In this document: positions 52,668 through 61,623 of the stretch, one piece after another
How positions within the stretch are numbered: the first letter of the stretch is position 1
Layout: each line of letters begins with the position of its first letter
Origin: Sphingomonas sp. PAMC 26621
GTDB lineage: Bacteria; Pseudomonadota; Alphaproteobacteria; Sphingomonadales; Sphingomonadaceae
Assembly (NCBI RefSeq): GCF_000251145.1
Contig: NZ_AIDW01000027.1
Location: 1 to 64,000 of the forward strand
Direction of reading: 5' to 3'
DNA length: 64,000 nucleotides
The notes under the pieces: model-generated
What the model saw: the letters and a program-made list of their open reading frames with translations, nothing else
Databases searched by the model: none
What the model was told of the DNA's origin: nothing
Made by a program: the position numbers and the translations under genes

Positions 52668-54112
52668 TCATCCGCCGCGGCTTTCGCTGATTGCGTGCGC
52701 CAGGCGATGCGCGCTGACCGACGCCTCGCCCGCACGGCGCGCGCCGCGTTCGGCGGCGTCGCGGATTCGCTTGGCGGCAGAGATGCGGACGAGCACCGGC
52801 TCGCGTTCGATCACCGCGTCGAACGCGGACTTGGCGTCGTCGTCCCACGCGACGTCGCGCTCGATCCGCGCAGGCGTCGCCTCGACCTGGTCGAGCTGCC
52901 CGGCGAGCGGGAGGATGTGGAAAAGCGCGTCGAACAGCGCGTTGCACACTTCCTGGATCAGATAGGTCGCGCCGGCATAGCCCATGAACGGCGTGCCCGT
53001 GTGCCGCCGGATCACCGCGCCGGGGAAACTCGCGGGGATATAGACCCCGCGCGCGCCGGTCTCGGCCATGTACATGCGTTCGTTGAAGCTGCCGAACACC
53101 ATCAAGGGCGGATTGCTGCGGATCGCATCGAGCACCGCCTGGTTGTTCGACTTGACCCCGGCCGTGCGCGCGAACGCGAAGTGACAGGGGAGCCCCATGT
53201 CGGTCTCGAGGAAATTGCGGATGCCGCGCGCGTAGGTCTCGGTCGCGACGATGCCGAAGCTCGCGGTGCCGAAGAAATCCTGCGTGACCGAGCGCCACAG
53301 GTCCCACAGCGGCTTGATCGTGGTGTGCTTCTCGCGTTCGATGAACGGCTCGGGATCGAGCCCGAGGATTTCCCCGAGCTTCCGCAGGAACAGCGTGGTG
53401 CTCTCCAGCCCGATCGGGGCCTGGAGATATGGGCGCTCGAGCATCTCGCACAGCCCGCGCCCGAATTCGCGGTAGAGGCAGATGTTGGCGTGCGCGTCGG
53501 CGAGTTTGCGGACGTCGGCGAGGTGGCTGCCGAGCGGGAAGACCATGCCGACCTCGGCGCCGATACCCTCGATCAGGCGGCGGATCTCGGCGAGATCGGA
53601 CGGCATGTTGAAGCTGCCGTACATCGGCCCGATGATGTTGACGCGCGGGCGCTGCCCCTCCTTATGCGGACGCGGCGCGGGGACTTTCTTCGGCCCGAAC
53701 TGGGTCCATAGCCAGGTCAGCGCGCGGTCGCCCGACTGCCACTGGTCCTCGTCGATCGTGCGCGGCAGGAAGCGCTGGATATTGTGCCCTCGGGCGTGAC
53801 GCCGCCGCCGATCATCTCGGCGATCGAGCCCGTCACCACCACCGATGGAAGATCCGGGTCGAGCGTTGCCCAGGCGCGCTTCATCGCGCCTTCGGTCCCG
53901 TCGCGGCCGAGCTCCTGCTCGCCGAGGCCGGTGACGACGATCGGGAGTTCATGCGGCGGGAGTGCGTCGGTGTAATGCAGAACCGAGGTGACGGGGAGGT
54001 TCTCGCAGCCCACCGGGCCGTCGATGATGACCTGCAAGCCCTTGATCGCGGTGAACGCGTAGACCGCGCCCCAGTAACCGCCTGCGCGGTCGTGATCGAG
54101 GATGAGGGTCAT
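52668..54112 (-). CDS. bchZ: Chlorophyllide a reductase, Z subunit (apparent frameshift)
   Basis: The first about 108 codons ([20 protein letters not shown], ending VTPEGT) and the remaining part (from [15 protein letters not shown] through [15 protein letters not shown] to the C-terminus) are in different frames. Adding one C at about 53784, changing GGCACAATATC to GGCACCAATATC, joins them exactly, and the length becomes a multiple of three (about 481 residues). BchZ with BchX and BchY reduces ring B of chlorophyllide a. A broken bchZ would block bacteriochlorophyll a, so a sequence error is likelier than a true mutation. Its start lies after a repeat that separates it from bchY. Confidence 0.9.
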
Positions 54113-54137
54113 GCGCTGACTCCCGAACTAAACATGC

Positions 54138-54228
54138 CGTCATGCTGAACTTGTTTCAGCATCCACCGTGTCACAACGGCAGGCTGCCCTTGCTGCGTGG
54201 TGGACCCTGAAACGCGTTCAGGGTGACG
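54138..54228. repeat. Inverted repeat between bchY and bchZ
   Basis: CGTCATGCTGAACTTGTTTC AGCATCCACC and inverted GGTGGACCCTGAAACGCGTT CAGGGTGACG, about 31 bases apart. It shares the TCCACC/GGTGGA inner ends with the element in bchH. Confidence 0.8.
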
Positions 54229-54245
54229 GGAGAAGAAAAGGCCGC

Positions 54246-55808
54246 TCATGACCCCACGCTTTCTTCGGCCTTCGCCGCGGCGATGCGTTTTGCGGCGTAT
54301 TTCGCCTTAAATTCGGGCCGGTCGACCGGCGTGTCTTCCCACACGCCAGCGGTCGCGCCGGTGCCCACCCCCTCGAAGAAGGCGGTCATCTTGTCGAAGC
54401 GCGCCTGGTTGGCGAGCGCTGCATTCACCACCAGCGCGAGGCTCCCCGCCCCCGCCGGCCCCATCAGCGGGCGCGCCGAGATGAGGTTGGTGAAATAGAG
54501 CGCCGGGATCGCCTTCTGCTTGGCGTGCTGCACCACGGGCGTGGTGCCGATCGCGAGATCCGGGCCGAATTCCTCGACCGCGGCGATGTCCTGCTCGAGG
54601 CTCGCGCGATACTGGACGCGGACGCCGCGGCTGACCAGCCAGTCGCGGTCGGGTTCGGACCAGGGGGTGCGCGGGCAGGCGGTGCCCACGTACGGCACGT
54701 CCGCGCCGCTTTCGATCAGCAAACGTGCGACGAGCAGTTCGGAGCCTTCATAGCCCGACACGGTGATCCGCCCGGCGATCGGCCGCGCGGCGAGTGCGCC
54801 CCGGATCGCGGGGAGGAAGCGGTTCTTCGCCGCATCGACCTTGTCCTGCGCGATCCCGCACGCCGCGCCGATCGCGTCGAGCCACGCCGCGGTGCCGTCC
54901 GCGCCGACCGGGGCGGACCCGACGACCGTGCGCCCCGCCGCTTCGAACTCACGGACGCTCGCGGTGTAAAAGGGGTGGATCGCCGCGACCACCGCGCAAT
55001 CGAGCGCCGCATACAGCTCGCGCCATTCGCGCGTCGGGACGACCGGGCCGGCCGCCAAGCCCAGCGGTTCGAGCAACAGCCCGATTCCCGGCGGGTCAGC
55101 CGGGAACATCTCGCCAAGGAGAGTCACGCTCGGCCGGTCCGGGCGTTGCTTTGGCGCGGCGACGGGGCCGCTCTCGGCCTCCTTGCGCGCATAGCTGAGC
55201 ATTGCGCCCGCGAGGACGTCCTTCGCCTCGGCATGCGTCGGCACGCCGAAGCCGGGAACGTCGATCCCGATGATCCGCACCCCGTTGATCTGGTCGGGGA
55301 GCAATTGCAGCGGCACGCCGCTTGCGGTCGGCACGCAGAGATTGGTGACGATGATCGTGTCGTACAGCGCGGGGTCGGCGAGTTGATGAACCGCGTCGCG
55401 AATGTCCTCGAACAGTTTGCCCGTCACCAGCGTCTCGGACGAGAAGGGGACGTAGCCGACGCTGCGTTTGGCGCCGTAGAAATGGGAGGTGAAGGTGAGG
55501 CCGTAGACGCAGCACGCCGAGCCCGAGAGGACGGTGGCGGTGCGGCGCATGCGGAGCCCGACGCGGAGCGAGCCGAAGGCTGGGCACATGGATTGCGGCT
55601 GGTCGTGCGGGCCTCTCGGGTAGTCGGCGTCGTAGCGGGCTAGGATGTCGGATTTTCCGGCGAGTTCTGCGGCTTCGCGGAGGGTGGCAGTATTGGCGCA
55701 ACTGCTCCCCTCCCCTTCAGGAGTGGCGGGTGAACCGCGCCCCGCGCGGTTCAGATCAGGCTGAGAGCCTGATCGACCCGCCACTGGGCTGGGGGTGGGG
55801 ACGTTCAT
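54246..55808 (-). CDS. bchY: Chlorophyllide a reductase, Y subunit, with repeat-derived N-terminus
   Basis: From ATLREAAELAGKSDILARYD onward the product matches BchY: PQSMCPAFGSLRVGLRMRR, SGSACCVYGLTFTSHFYGAK and TNLCVPTASGVPL, with cluster-ligand cysteines. BchY and BchZ form the catalytic core of chlorophyllide reductase. Upstream of the conserved part the frame runs through a large palindromic element (55705-55869), which holds the nearest ATG at 55808. There is no start codon between the element and the conserved part, so translation must begin in or before it; an ATG at 55901 inside the bchX end is the alternative. Confidence 0.92.
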   Translation of the reverse strand: MNVPTPSPVAGRSGSQPDLNRAGRGSPATPEGEGSSCANTATLREAAELAGKSDILARYDADYPRGPHDQPQSMCPAFGSLRVGLRMRRTATVLSGSACCVYGLTFTSHFYGAKRSVGYVPFSSETLVTGKLFEDIRDAVHQLADPALYDTIIVTNLCVPTASGVPLQLLPDQINGVRIIGIDVPGFGVPTHAEAKDVLAGAMLSYARKEAESGPVAAPKQRPDRPSVTLLGEMFPADPPGIGLLLEPLGLAAGPVVPTREWRELYAALDCAVVAAIHPFYTASVREFEAAGRTVVGSAPVGADGTAAWLDAIGAACGIAQDKVDAAKNRFLPAIRGALAARPIAGRITVSGYEGSELLVARLLIESGADVPYVGTACPRTPWSEPDRDWLVSRGVRVQYRASLEQDIAAVEEFGPDLAIGTTPVVQHAKQKAIPALYFTNLISARPLMGPAGAGSLALVVNAALANQARFDKMTAFFEGVGTGATAGVWEDTPVDRPEFKAKYAAKRIAAAKAEESVGS

Positions 55809-55869
55809 AATCACGTCCCGAACGCGGTCGGACGTCCCCACCCCAACCACTCCCCTGAAGGGGAGGGGC
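55705..55869. repeat. 165-bp palindromic element at the bchX/bchY junction
   Basis: Outer arms CTCCCCTCCCCTTCAGGAGT and ACTCCCCTGAAGGGGAGGGG pair; inner arms GGCGGGT...ACCCGCC, and CCCCACC/GGTGGGG also pair. It overlaps the 5' end of bchY. Confidence 0.85.
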
Positions 55870-55890
55870 TTAGAAAGAGGATCAGGGCCC

Positions 55891-56874
55891 TCAGACGGCA
55901 TCGTACACGACCTCGAGCGTGGGCTTCGCCACATAGGCGACGCCGCGCATGTCCGCCTGGCTCGCAGGCTTCAGCGCATAATCCGCCCCCGTCACATCCG
56001 CCGAGAACAGCCCGAGCAACCCGTCCTGGTCTAGCGGCGACGGCCGCAACGGCGGCGCTTCGGCGACGTTGACCGCGAGTTCCTCGAACAGGCTCGCCCA
56101 TTGCCCGCCGGGCTTGCCGATGATCTGGTAATTCGCGCTTTTCTTGCGGATGTCCTCGTTCGCGGGGATCGCGGTCAGCACCGGGATGCCGACTGCCGCG
56201 GCAAACGCCTCCGCCTCGCCGGTGCCGTCGTCCTTGTTGAGGATCATCCCCGCGACGCCGACATTCCCGCCCATCTTGCGGAAATATTCGACTGCCTTGC
56301 AGACGTTATTGGCGACGTAGAGCGACTGCAGGTCGTTCGACGCGACCACGATCACCTTCTGGCACATGTCGCGCGCGATCGGCAGGCCGAAGCCGCCGCA
56401 CACCACGTCGCCCAGGAAATCGAGCAAAACATAGTCGAAGCCCCACTCATGGAACCCGAGTTTCTCGAGCGTCTCGAACCCGTGGATGATCCCGCGCCCG
56501 CCGCACCCGCGCCCGACTTCGGGCCCGCCGAGTTCCATCGCGAACACCCCGTCGCGCTGGAAGCAGACGTCCTCGATCCCGATCTCCTCGCCCGCAAGCT
56601 TCTTGCGCGAGCTGGTCTCGATGATCGTCGGGGTCGATTTGCCGCCGAACAGCAGCGAGGTCGTATCGCTCTTCGGGTCGCAGCCGATCAGCAGCACGCG
56701 CTTGCCCTGCTGCGCCATCATGTAGCTGAGGTTCGCCAGCGCGAACGACTTGCCGCTGCCGCCCTTGCCGTAGATCGCGATGATCTGCGTTTCCTTGGTG
56801 ACCGGGCCGGTCGGGACCGGGTCCGGTTCGTGCTCGGCTTCCTGCCGCAGCGGTCCGGGATCGAGCATCGTCAT
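55891..56874 (-). CDS. bchX: Chlorophyllide a reductase, iron protein
   Basis: The 327-residue NifH-like protein has P-loop IYGKGGSGKSFALANLSYM, GCDPKSDTTSLLFGG, and cluster cysteines in ELGGPEVGRGCGGRG and [12 protein letters not shown]. It supplies electrons to BchYZ, using ATP. The ATG at 56874 overlaps the bchC stop. It is a paralogue of BchL. Confidence 0.96.
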   Translation of the reverse strand: MTMLDPGPLRQEAEHEPDPVPTGPVTKETQIIAIYGKGGSGKSFALANLSYMMAQQGKRVLLIGCDPKSDTTSLLFGGKSTPTIIETSSRKKLAGEEIGIEDVCFQRDGVFAMELGGPEVGRGCGGRGIIHGFETLEKLGFHEWGFDYVLLDFLGDVVCGGFGLPIARDMCQKVIVVASNDLQSLYVANNVCKAVEYFRKMGGNVGVAGMILNKDDGTGEAEAFAAAVGIPVLTAIPANEDIRKKSANYQIIGKPGGQWASLFEELAVNVAEAPPLRPSPLDQDGLLGLFSADVTGADYALKPASQADMRGVAYVAKPTLEVVYDAV

Positions 56875-57797
56875 GCAGCCCTCCAGTCGAGTACCATCTT
56901 GAGACAGTCCGGGTCGCCAAAGGCGGCGGGATAGGCGTCGAGCGCCTCGGTCGCGGGGCGGACGTGGCTGATCAGCCCGCCGAGCCGCAGCGCACCGGAG
57001 TCGACCAGTGCATGGGTCGCGGCGACGTCTGCGGGGGTGAATTCGGCGGAGATGCGCAGCCGCGCCTCGCGCTGGAAGGCAGGCGGGAAGCCGAAGCTCA
57101 GCCGGTCGTAAAACCCCGCGAGCACGATCTCGCCGCGCTTCGCTAGCCGCGGGATCGCGGTGTCGAGAATGTCGGGCGCGCCGCTCGCGTCACAGATCGT
57201 CGCATAATCGCGGCGGTCGTCGTGCTCAGGGTCGATCACGGCGTAACCATCGCCATCGCGCCGGTCCGGGTTGGTTTCCCACACGGTCGGTGCAGGCGCG
57301 CCGCAGGCGACCGCGATCCGCGCGACCAGCCGCCCGACGATCCCGTGGCCGATCACCAGATCCGGCGGATTGCCCCCCGCCACCGCATGATAAGCGGTTG
57401 CCGCCAGCGCAGTGAGGATCCCGTCCGCCCCGAGCGATTCGGCGACCGGAAGCGCGCGCGCCGAGGGCAGGATGACGCGCTCAGCCGTTCCCCCGAACAA
57501 TCCGCGCGCGTCCTGATAGCAATTGGCGCCGGGGACGAAGACCCATTCGCCGATCCGCCCGCGCACCTCCGCCCCGGCATCGACGATCCGCCCGACCGAT
57601 TCATACCCCGGAACGAGCGGATACCCCATGCCGGGAAAAGCGGGCATCCGGCCCGACCACAGCAGTTTCTCGGTGCCCGAACTGATCCCGCTCCAGGCGA
57701 CGTCGATCAGGACGTCGGCGGTACCCAGGTCGGTCAGCGCGAGCGGACGAAGGACCAGCCGTTCAGGCGCCTCCAATACCACTGCCAGTGTTTCCAC
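56871..57797 (-). CDS. bchC: Bacteriochlorophyllide a dehydrogenase
   Basis: The 308-residue zinc-free MDR-type dehydrogenase has VVLEAPERLVLRPLALTDLG, WSGISSGTEKLLWSGRMP, PGYESVGRIVDAG and the weak Rossmann LVIGHGIVGRLVAR. It oxidises the 3-hydroxyethyl group to acetyl. The GTG start at 57797 follows GGGGAGAAG, a strong ribosome site. It heads the bchCXYZ-pufBALMC superoperon. Confidence 0.94.
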   Translation of the reverse strand: METLAVVLEAPERLVLRPLALTDLGTADVLIDVAWSGISSGTEKLLWSGRMPAFPGMGYPLVPGYESVGRIVDAGAEVRGRIGEWVFVPGANCYQDARGLFGGTAERVILPSARALPVAESLGADGILTALAATAYHAVAGGNPPDLVIGHGIVGRLVARIAVACGAPAPTVWETNPDRRDGDGYAVIDPEHDDRRDYATICDASGAPDILDTAIPRLAKRGEIVLAGFYDRLSFGFPPAFQREARLRISAEFTPADVAATHALVDSGALRLGGLISHVRPATEALDAYPAAFGDPDCLKMVLDWRAA

Positions 57798-57841
57798 CGC
57801 GCTTCTCCCCGGACGACAATGCCACTACGGCTCGTCTTGAG

Positions 57842-57873
57842 TGTAAGTTTAGTTGGACACTTTTAGTTGTCAA
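57842..57873 (-). promoter_or_regulatory. bchC superoperon promoter with a perfect PpsR-type site
   Basis: TGTAAGTTTAGTTGGACA (57842-57859) is an exact TGT-N12-ACA. On the minus strand a perfect -35 TTGACA (57873-57868) and, 16 bases later, TAAACT (57851-57846) make a plausible sigma-70 promoter, and the site covers its -10. GACA-N8-TGTC also occurs (57856-57871). The region lies at the 3' end of crtF. Confidence 0.7.
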
Positions 57874-59008
57874 TCTTTTATGTCGCCTGATTGGCGGCGT
57901 GCAACGATGACCCGGCAGGTCAGCGGCATCGCGGTTGCCAGCGTCCGCACCGTGGCGAAGCCTGCGGTGCGCAGCATCGCGTGGATTTCGCGGGGAGTCC
58001 GGGGTCGCCCCGACCCCATGGCGAGCAGATACAGGCCAAAATAGGCGTCGCCCGCCGGCTCTGCGCCGCGCGTGCCCGCCATCGGTCTGCAATCAGCAGC
58101 GTGCCGCCGGGGGGCAGCGCGGCATGGATCGCGCGCAGCAACGCAAGGGCGGGCGCATCGTCATGATCATGCAGCACGCGGACCAGCGTGATCAGGTCGT
58201 GTCCGGCAGGGAGCGGATCGAGCAGGAAATTCCCGCCGTGGATCGTCGTTCGCGCACCAAGGCCAGCGGCGGCGAGTCGGGCCTGCGCCCGCACGCCGAC
58301 CGCAGGGAGATCGAACACGGCGAGGTCGATCCCGGATACGTGGTTGCCGACCGACTCGACGAACCGCCCCTCCCCGCCGCCGACATCGAGCATCCGGCGA
58401 TGCTGCGCGAAGCGATAGGACCGCAGGATTTGCGCGGCGACCAAAGGCTGCGAGGCTGCCATCAGCCGTGAATAGGCACTGACCGCCGCCGTATCGCCGT
58501 CGCCCGGATGCTCGGCGTAGCGCCAGAAGCCTGCGAGTGCCCCGCCCCCTCCGCCGCGTCGCAACAACGCAGCGGGATCGGCGAGATCCGCATAGAGCAG
58601 GTGATGGTGCGCGACCATTTCGGCGATGCCGCCATTCCCGCGCAGCGCCGCGCCGTTGCTGCCGAGGACCCATGCCGCCCCAAAGGGTTCGACCAGCCCA
58701 AGCGATGCCGCTGCGCGCAGCAGGCGCAACGCGGAGTCGGGGGACAGGTCGCAGTGGCGCGCGATCACCCCGGTTTCCAGCGGGCCTTCCGCCAGCAGGT
58801 CGAGCAACCCGAGGTCGACACACGCCGCGAGCGTCTGCGCGTAGACGAACCCCGCGACGAGATCGAACAGCCCCCGTGCCCGCGCATGCGCGACCGGGCG
58901 GGTCAGCCAGCATCGCGCGGCAAAGTCTTGAAACCGTGGGGAGGACAGCACGGCGTTGCGCCAGCCGATCCAGGTCCCGCGCATGCGATGCAGATAGTCC
59001 TTTGACAT
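57870..59008 (-). CDS. crtF: Hydroxyneurosporene O-methyltransferase (apparent frameshift)
   Basis: The N-terminal and central part (MSKDYLHRMRGTWIGWRNAV; LDVGGGEGRFVESV as SAM motif; LVRVLHDHDDAPA) and the C-terminal part (MAGTRGAEPAGDAYFGLYLL, PREIHAMLRTAGF) lie in different frames. Adding one A at about 58086, turning GCAGACCG into GCAGAACCG, gives the usual IAEPMAG and an exact multiple of three, about 379 residues. CrtF methylates the C1 hydroxyl of demethylspheroidene-type carotenoids. The homopolymer AA to A change looks like a sequence error. It diverges from crtD. Confidence 0.88.
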
Positions 59009-59033
59009 GCTTTCCAATCTGGACGAAACCTTG

Positions 59034-59051
59034 TGTCCAGTTGATTGGACA
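59034..59051. promoter_or_regulatory. Perfect palindromic PpsR-type operator between crtF and crtD
   Basis: TGTCCAGTTGATTGGACA is an exact TGT-N12-ACA and a perfect TGTCCA-N6-TGGACA palindrome. It lies in the 80-bp gap between the divergent crtF and crtD starts and can control both. Confidence 0.75.
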
Positions 59052-59088
59052 CCAAAGGGGTTGCGGTCAACTGTCGTGGAGAAGGCCG

Positions 59089-60651
59089 GTGGCAACGCAG
59101 GACCATGCCGTCATCATCGGGGCTGGAGTCGGGGGGCTCGTCAGCGCGGCGCTGCTTGCGGCGCAGGGGATGGCGGTGACGGTGGTCGAGGCTGCCCCCA
59201 CCCCCGGCGGCAAGCTGCGCGCGGTCCATCCCGGGGGAGCGGCGATCGACGCGGGGCCGACGGTGTTCACCTTGCGGCACGTGTTCGACGCGGTGTTCGA
59301 CGCGTGCGGATCATCGCTCGACGCGCATCTCACCCTCACCCCCGCGACGATCCTCGCGCGGCATGCCTGGGGCGACGACCGGCTCGACCTGTTCGCCGAT
59401 CCGGCCGAGAGCGCGGCGGCGATCGGCGCGCTTGCGGGCGCGCGCGAGGCGGCGGGGTATCGCGCATTCCGCGCCGAGGCGCAGCGGATCTTCGAGACGC
59501 TCGACCGGCCATTCCTGCAGGCACCGCAGACCAACCCGCTCGGGCTGACGTGGCGGCTCGGGTGGCGCGGTTTTGCCGATCTCAACCGGATCCGCCCGTA
59601 TGAGTCGCTGTGGCGCGCGCTCGGCGACCATTTCCGCGATCCGCGGCTGCGGCAGTTGTTCGGGCGCTATGCGACCTATTGCGGGTCGTCGCCGTTCCAG
59701 TGTCCGGGGACGCTGATGCTGATCGCGCATGTCGAGGCAGCGGGGGTGTGGCTGATCGAGGGCGGGATGCACCGCCTTGCGCTAGCGCTCGAGGCGCTGG
59801 CGCTGCGCAACGGCGCGACCTTTCGCTATGGCGCGCCGGTCGCCGAGATCCTCGTCGAGCGCGGGCGGGCGGCGGGGGTCGTGCTCGCGACGGGCGAGCG
59901 GATCGCGGCGGGCGCGGTGGTGTGCAACGCCGATCCTGCCGCGCTGGCGGGCGGCGCGTTCGGCGCCGGCGTGCGGCATGCGGTCCCGGCGCAACCGCCG
60001 GCGCGGCGGTCGTTGTCGGCGCTGGTGTGGTGCGCGCGCGGGAACGCCGAGGGCTTTCCGCTGGTGCGCCACAACGTCTTCTTCTCGCGCGACTCAGCCG
60101 CCGAGTTCGACGCGCTCGCGGGCGGACGGCTGGCGGGCGACCCGAGCGTCTACGTCTGCGCGCAGGACCGCGACGCGCGCGACGTCGCGGCGCGCATCGG
60201 CCCCGAACGCTTCCAGATCATCGTCAACGCGAGCCCCACCGGCGACACCCATCCCCTCACCCAAGCGGAGACGGACCAATGCACTCAGTCGATGCACGCA
60301 ACGCTCACCCGCGCCGGCTTGACGCTCGACCTGCCGGCGGCGGCAACGGTGCTGACCAGGCCGCAGGACTTCCACCGCCTGTTTCCACGGACGGGTGGAG
60401 CCCTTTATGGACCGGACTCGCACGGGTGGGCGGCGTCCTTCCGGCGCCCCGGCAGCCGGACTCGGATCCCTGGGCTCTATTGCGCGGGCGGGAGTACCCA
60501 TCCGGGCGCGGGCGTCCCGATGGCGGCCTTGTCCGCCCGCCTAGCCGTCGACTCCCTGCTCAGGGACCGCGCTTCGACGGTGTCGTCCCACCCGGTGGCT
60601 ATGCCTGGTGGTATGTCGACGCGTTCAGCGCGGACCGTCGCTTCGGCCTGA
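59089..60651 (+). CDS. crtD: Carotenoid desaturase (CrtD, CrtI family)
   Basis: The 520-residue flavoprotein begins with the FAD motif VIIGAGVGGLVSAALLAAQG, has the family segments TPGGKLRAVH and YATYCGSSPFQCPGTL, and the C-terminal GLYCAGGSTHPGAGVPMAAL. CrtD desaturates the 3,4 position of hydroxyneurosporene-type carotenoids. The start is a GTG after GGAGAAGG. The last about 35 codons run past the family end and overlap crtC; the family-like end is near residue 485. It is the first gene of crtDC. Confidence 0.92.
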   Translation: MATQDHAVIIGAGVGGLVSAALLAAQGMAVTVVEAAPTPGGKLRAVHPGGAAIDAGPTVFTLRHVFDAVFDACGSSLDAHLTLTPATILARHAWGDDRLDLFADPAESAAAIGALAGAREAAGYRAFRAEAQRIFETLDRPFLQAPQTNPLGLTWRLGWRGFADLNRIRPYESLWRALGDHFRDPRLRQLFGRYATYCGSSPFQCPGTLMLIAHVEAAGVWLIEGGMHRLALALEALALRNGATFRYGAPVAEILVERGRAAGVVLATGERIAAGAVVCNADPAALAGGAFGAGVRHAVPAQPPARRSLSALVWCARGNAEGFPLVRHNVFFSRDSAAEFDALAGGRLAGDPSVYVCAQDRDARDVAARIGPERFQIIVNASPTGDTHPLTQAETDQCTQSMHATLTRAGLTLDLPAAATVLTRPQDFHRLFPRTGGALYGPDSHGWAASFRRPGSRTRIPGLYCAGGSTHPGAGVPMAALSARLAVDSLLRDRASTVSSHPVAMPGGMSTRSARTVASA

Positions 60652-61484
60652 CGATCATCGCGTTCGTCGGGAGCGTCTTCTCGCCCTATTACAAGCTGTC
60701 GGGGCGCGGGCGGCCGGACAATCACTGCGCGATCAACGTGGCGTTGTGCGGCCCGCGCGGCGGGGCCTGGGCGATGACCGAGCGTGGCGAGAAGCGGGTG
60801 CGCCGCGATGCGGATCATTTCGCGGTGGGGCCGAGCGCGCTGAGCTGGGACGGGGATACGCTGGTGATCGACATCGCCGAGATTTCCGCGCCCTTGCCCT
60901 ATCCGGTGCGCGGCACGGTGCGGGTGCGGCCCGAGATGATCGGGACGACCGCCTTCGCGCTCGATCCCGAAGCGCGCCACCGCTGGCATCCGGTCGCGCC
61001 GCGCGCGCGAGTCGAGGTGGAGATGACGCACCCGGACGTGCGCTGGTCGGGGGACGGCTATTTCGATTCGAACTTCGGCGACGAACCGCTCGAGGCGGGG
61101 TTCGACGACTGGCACTGGGCGCGCGCGCATCTGAAGACCGATGTCGCTGTGTTGTATGAGGGGCGTCGCCGCAACGGCGCGCCGTTCGACCTTGCGCTGA
61201 AGTTCGACCGGCAGGGGCGCTGGCACGACGTTGCGCCGCCACCGCGCGTGGTGCTGCCGCGGACGCGCTGGCTGGTGCCGCGGGCGACTCGCGCCGATCC
61301 GGGATCGGTGCCGACGGTGGCGAAGACGTGGATCGACGCGCCGTTCTACGCGCGTTCGGCGCTCGACACCCGACTGTTCGGCGAGTCCGTCCGCGCTGTG
61401 CACGAGAGCCTGTCGCTCGGGCGTTTCCGCTCACCGGTCGTCCAGTCGATGCTCCCCTACCGGATGCCGCGCGCCTTCTGGTGA
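60564..61484 (+). CDS. crtC: Hydroxyneurosporene synthase (carotenoid 1,2-hydratase); start unresolved
   Basis: From GPRFDGVVPPGGYAWWYVDA on, the product matches CrtC: TIIAFVGSVFSPYYKL, DNHCAINVALCGP, YFDSNFGDEPLEAGFDDW. CrtC adds water across the C1,2 double bond of neurosporene or lycopene. The coordinate given is the first codon of clear homology, not a start codon. No ATG, GTG or TTG lies close by in frame; a GTG at 60426 would add 46 residues and overlap crtD by 226 bp. A lost base near the start is possible. Confidence 0.85.
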   Translation, partial: GPRFDGVVPPGGYAWWYVDAFSADRRFGLTIIAFVGSVFSPYYKLSGRGRPDNHCAINVALCGPRGGAWAMTERGEKRVRRDADHFAVGPSALSWDGDTLVIDIAEISAPLPYPVRGTVRVRPEMIGTTAFALDPEARHRWHPVAPRARVEVEMTHPDVRWSGDGYFDSNFGDEPLEAGFDDWHWARAHLKTDVAVLYEGRRRNGAPFDLALKFDRQGRWHDVAPPPRVVLPRTRWLVPRATRADPGSVPTVAKTWIDAPFYARSALDTRLFGESVRAVHESLSLGRFRSPVVQSMLPYRMPRAFW

Positions 61485-61622
61485 GTCGTCGGCTTTCCGA
61501 ACCTTGTCGCGCGCGATCTCGCGGTTGATCGAGACGAGCTGCCAGACGATGAAGACGACCGTGGGCACCCCGACGATCGCCATGTCGAGCAGCGCGACGA
61601 GGCCGGGGTGGCCTGCGATCAC
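61431..61622 (-). CDS. Small single-helix membrane protein after bchO
   Basis: A 63-codon frame begins with GTG two bases past the bchO stop and encodes one membrane helix (LLDMAIVGVPTVVFIVWQLV) followed by a charged tail (SINREIARDKVRK). The helix and the tight spacing suggest a real gene. Its 3' end overlaps the 3' end of crtC tail to tail by 54 bp. I cannot name the family; it would be the last gene of bchI-bchD-bchO. Confidence 0.6.
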   Translation of the reverse strand: MIAGHPGLVALLDMAIVGVPTVVFIVWQLVSINREIARDKVRKADDSPEGARHPVGEHRLDDR

Positions 61623-61623
61623 G

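Noticed and set aside
52668..54112. Calling bchZ, crtF and bkdA1 pseudogenes
   Set aside because: Each is repaired by one base in a short run with full family similarity on both sides. I treat them as genes with probable sequence errors until reads say otherwise.
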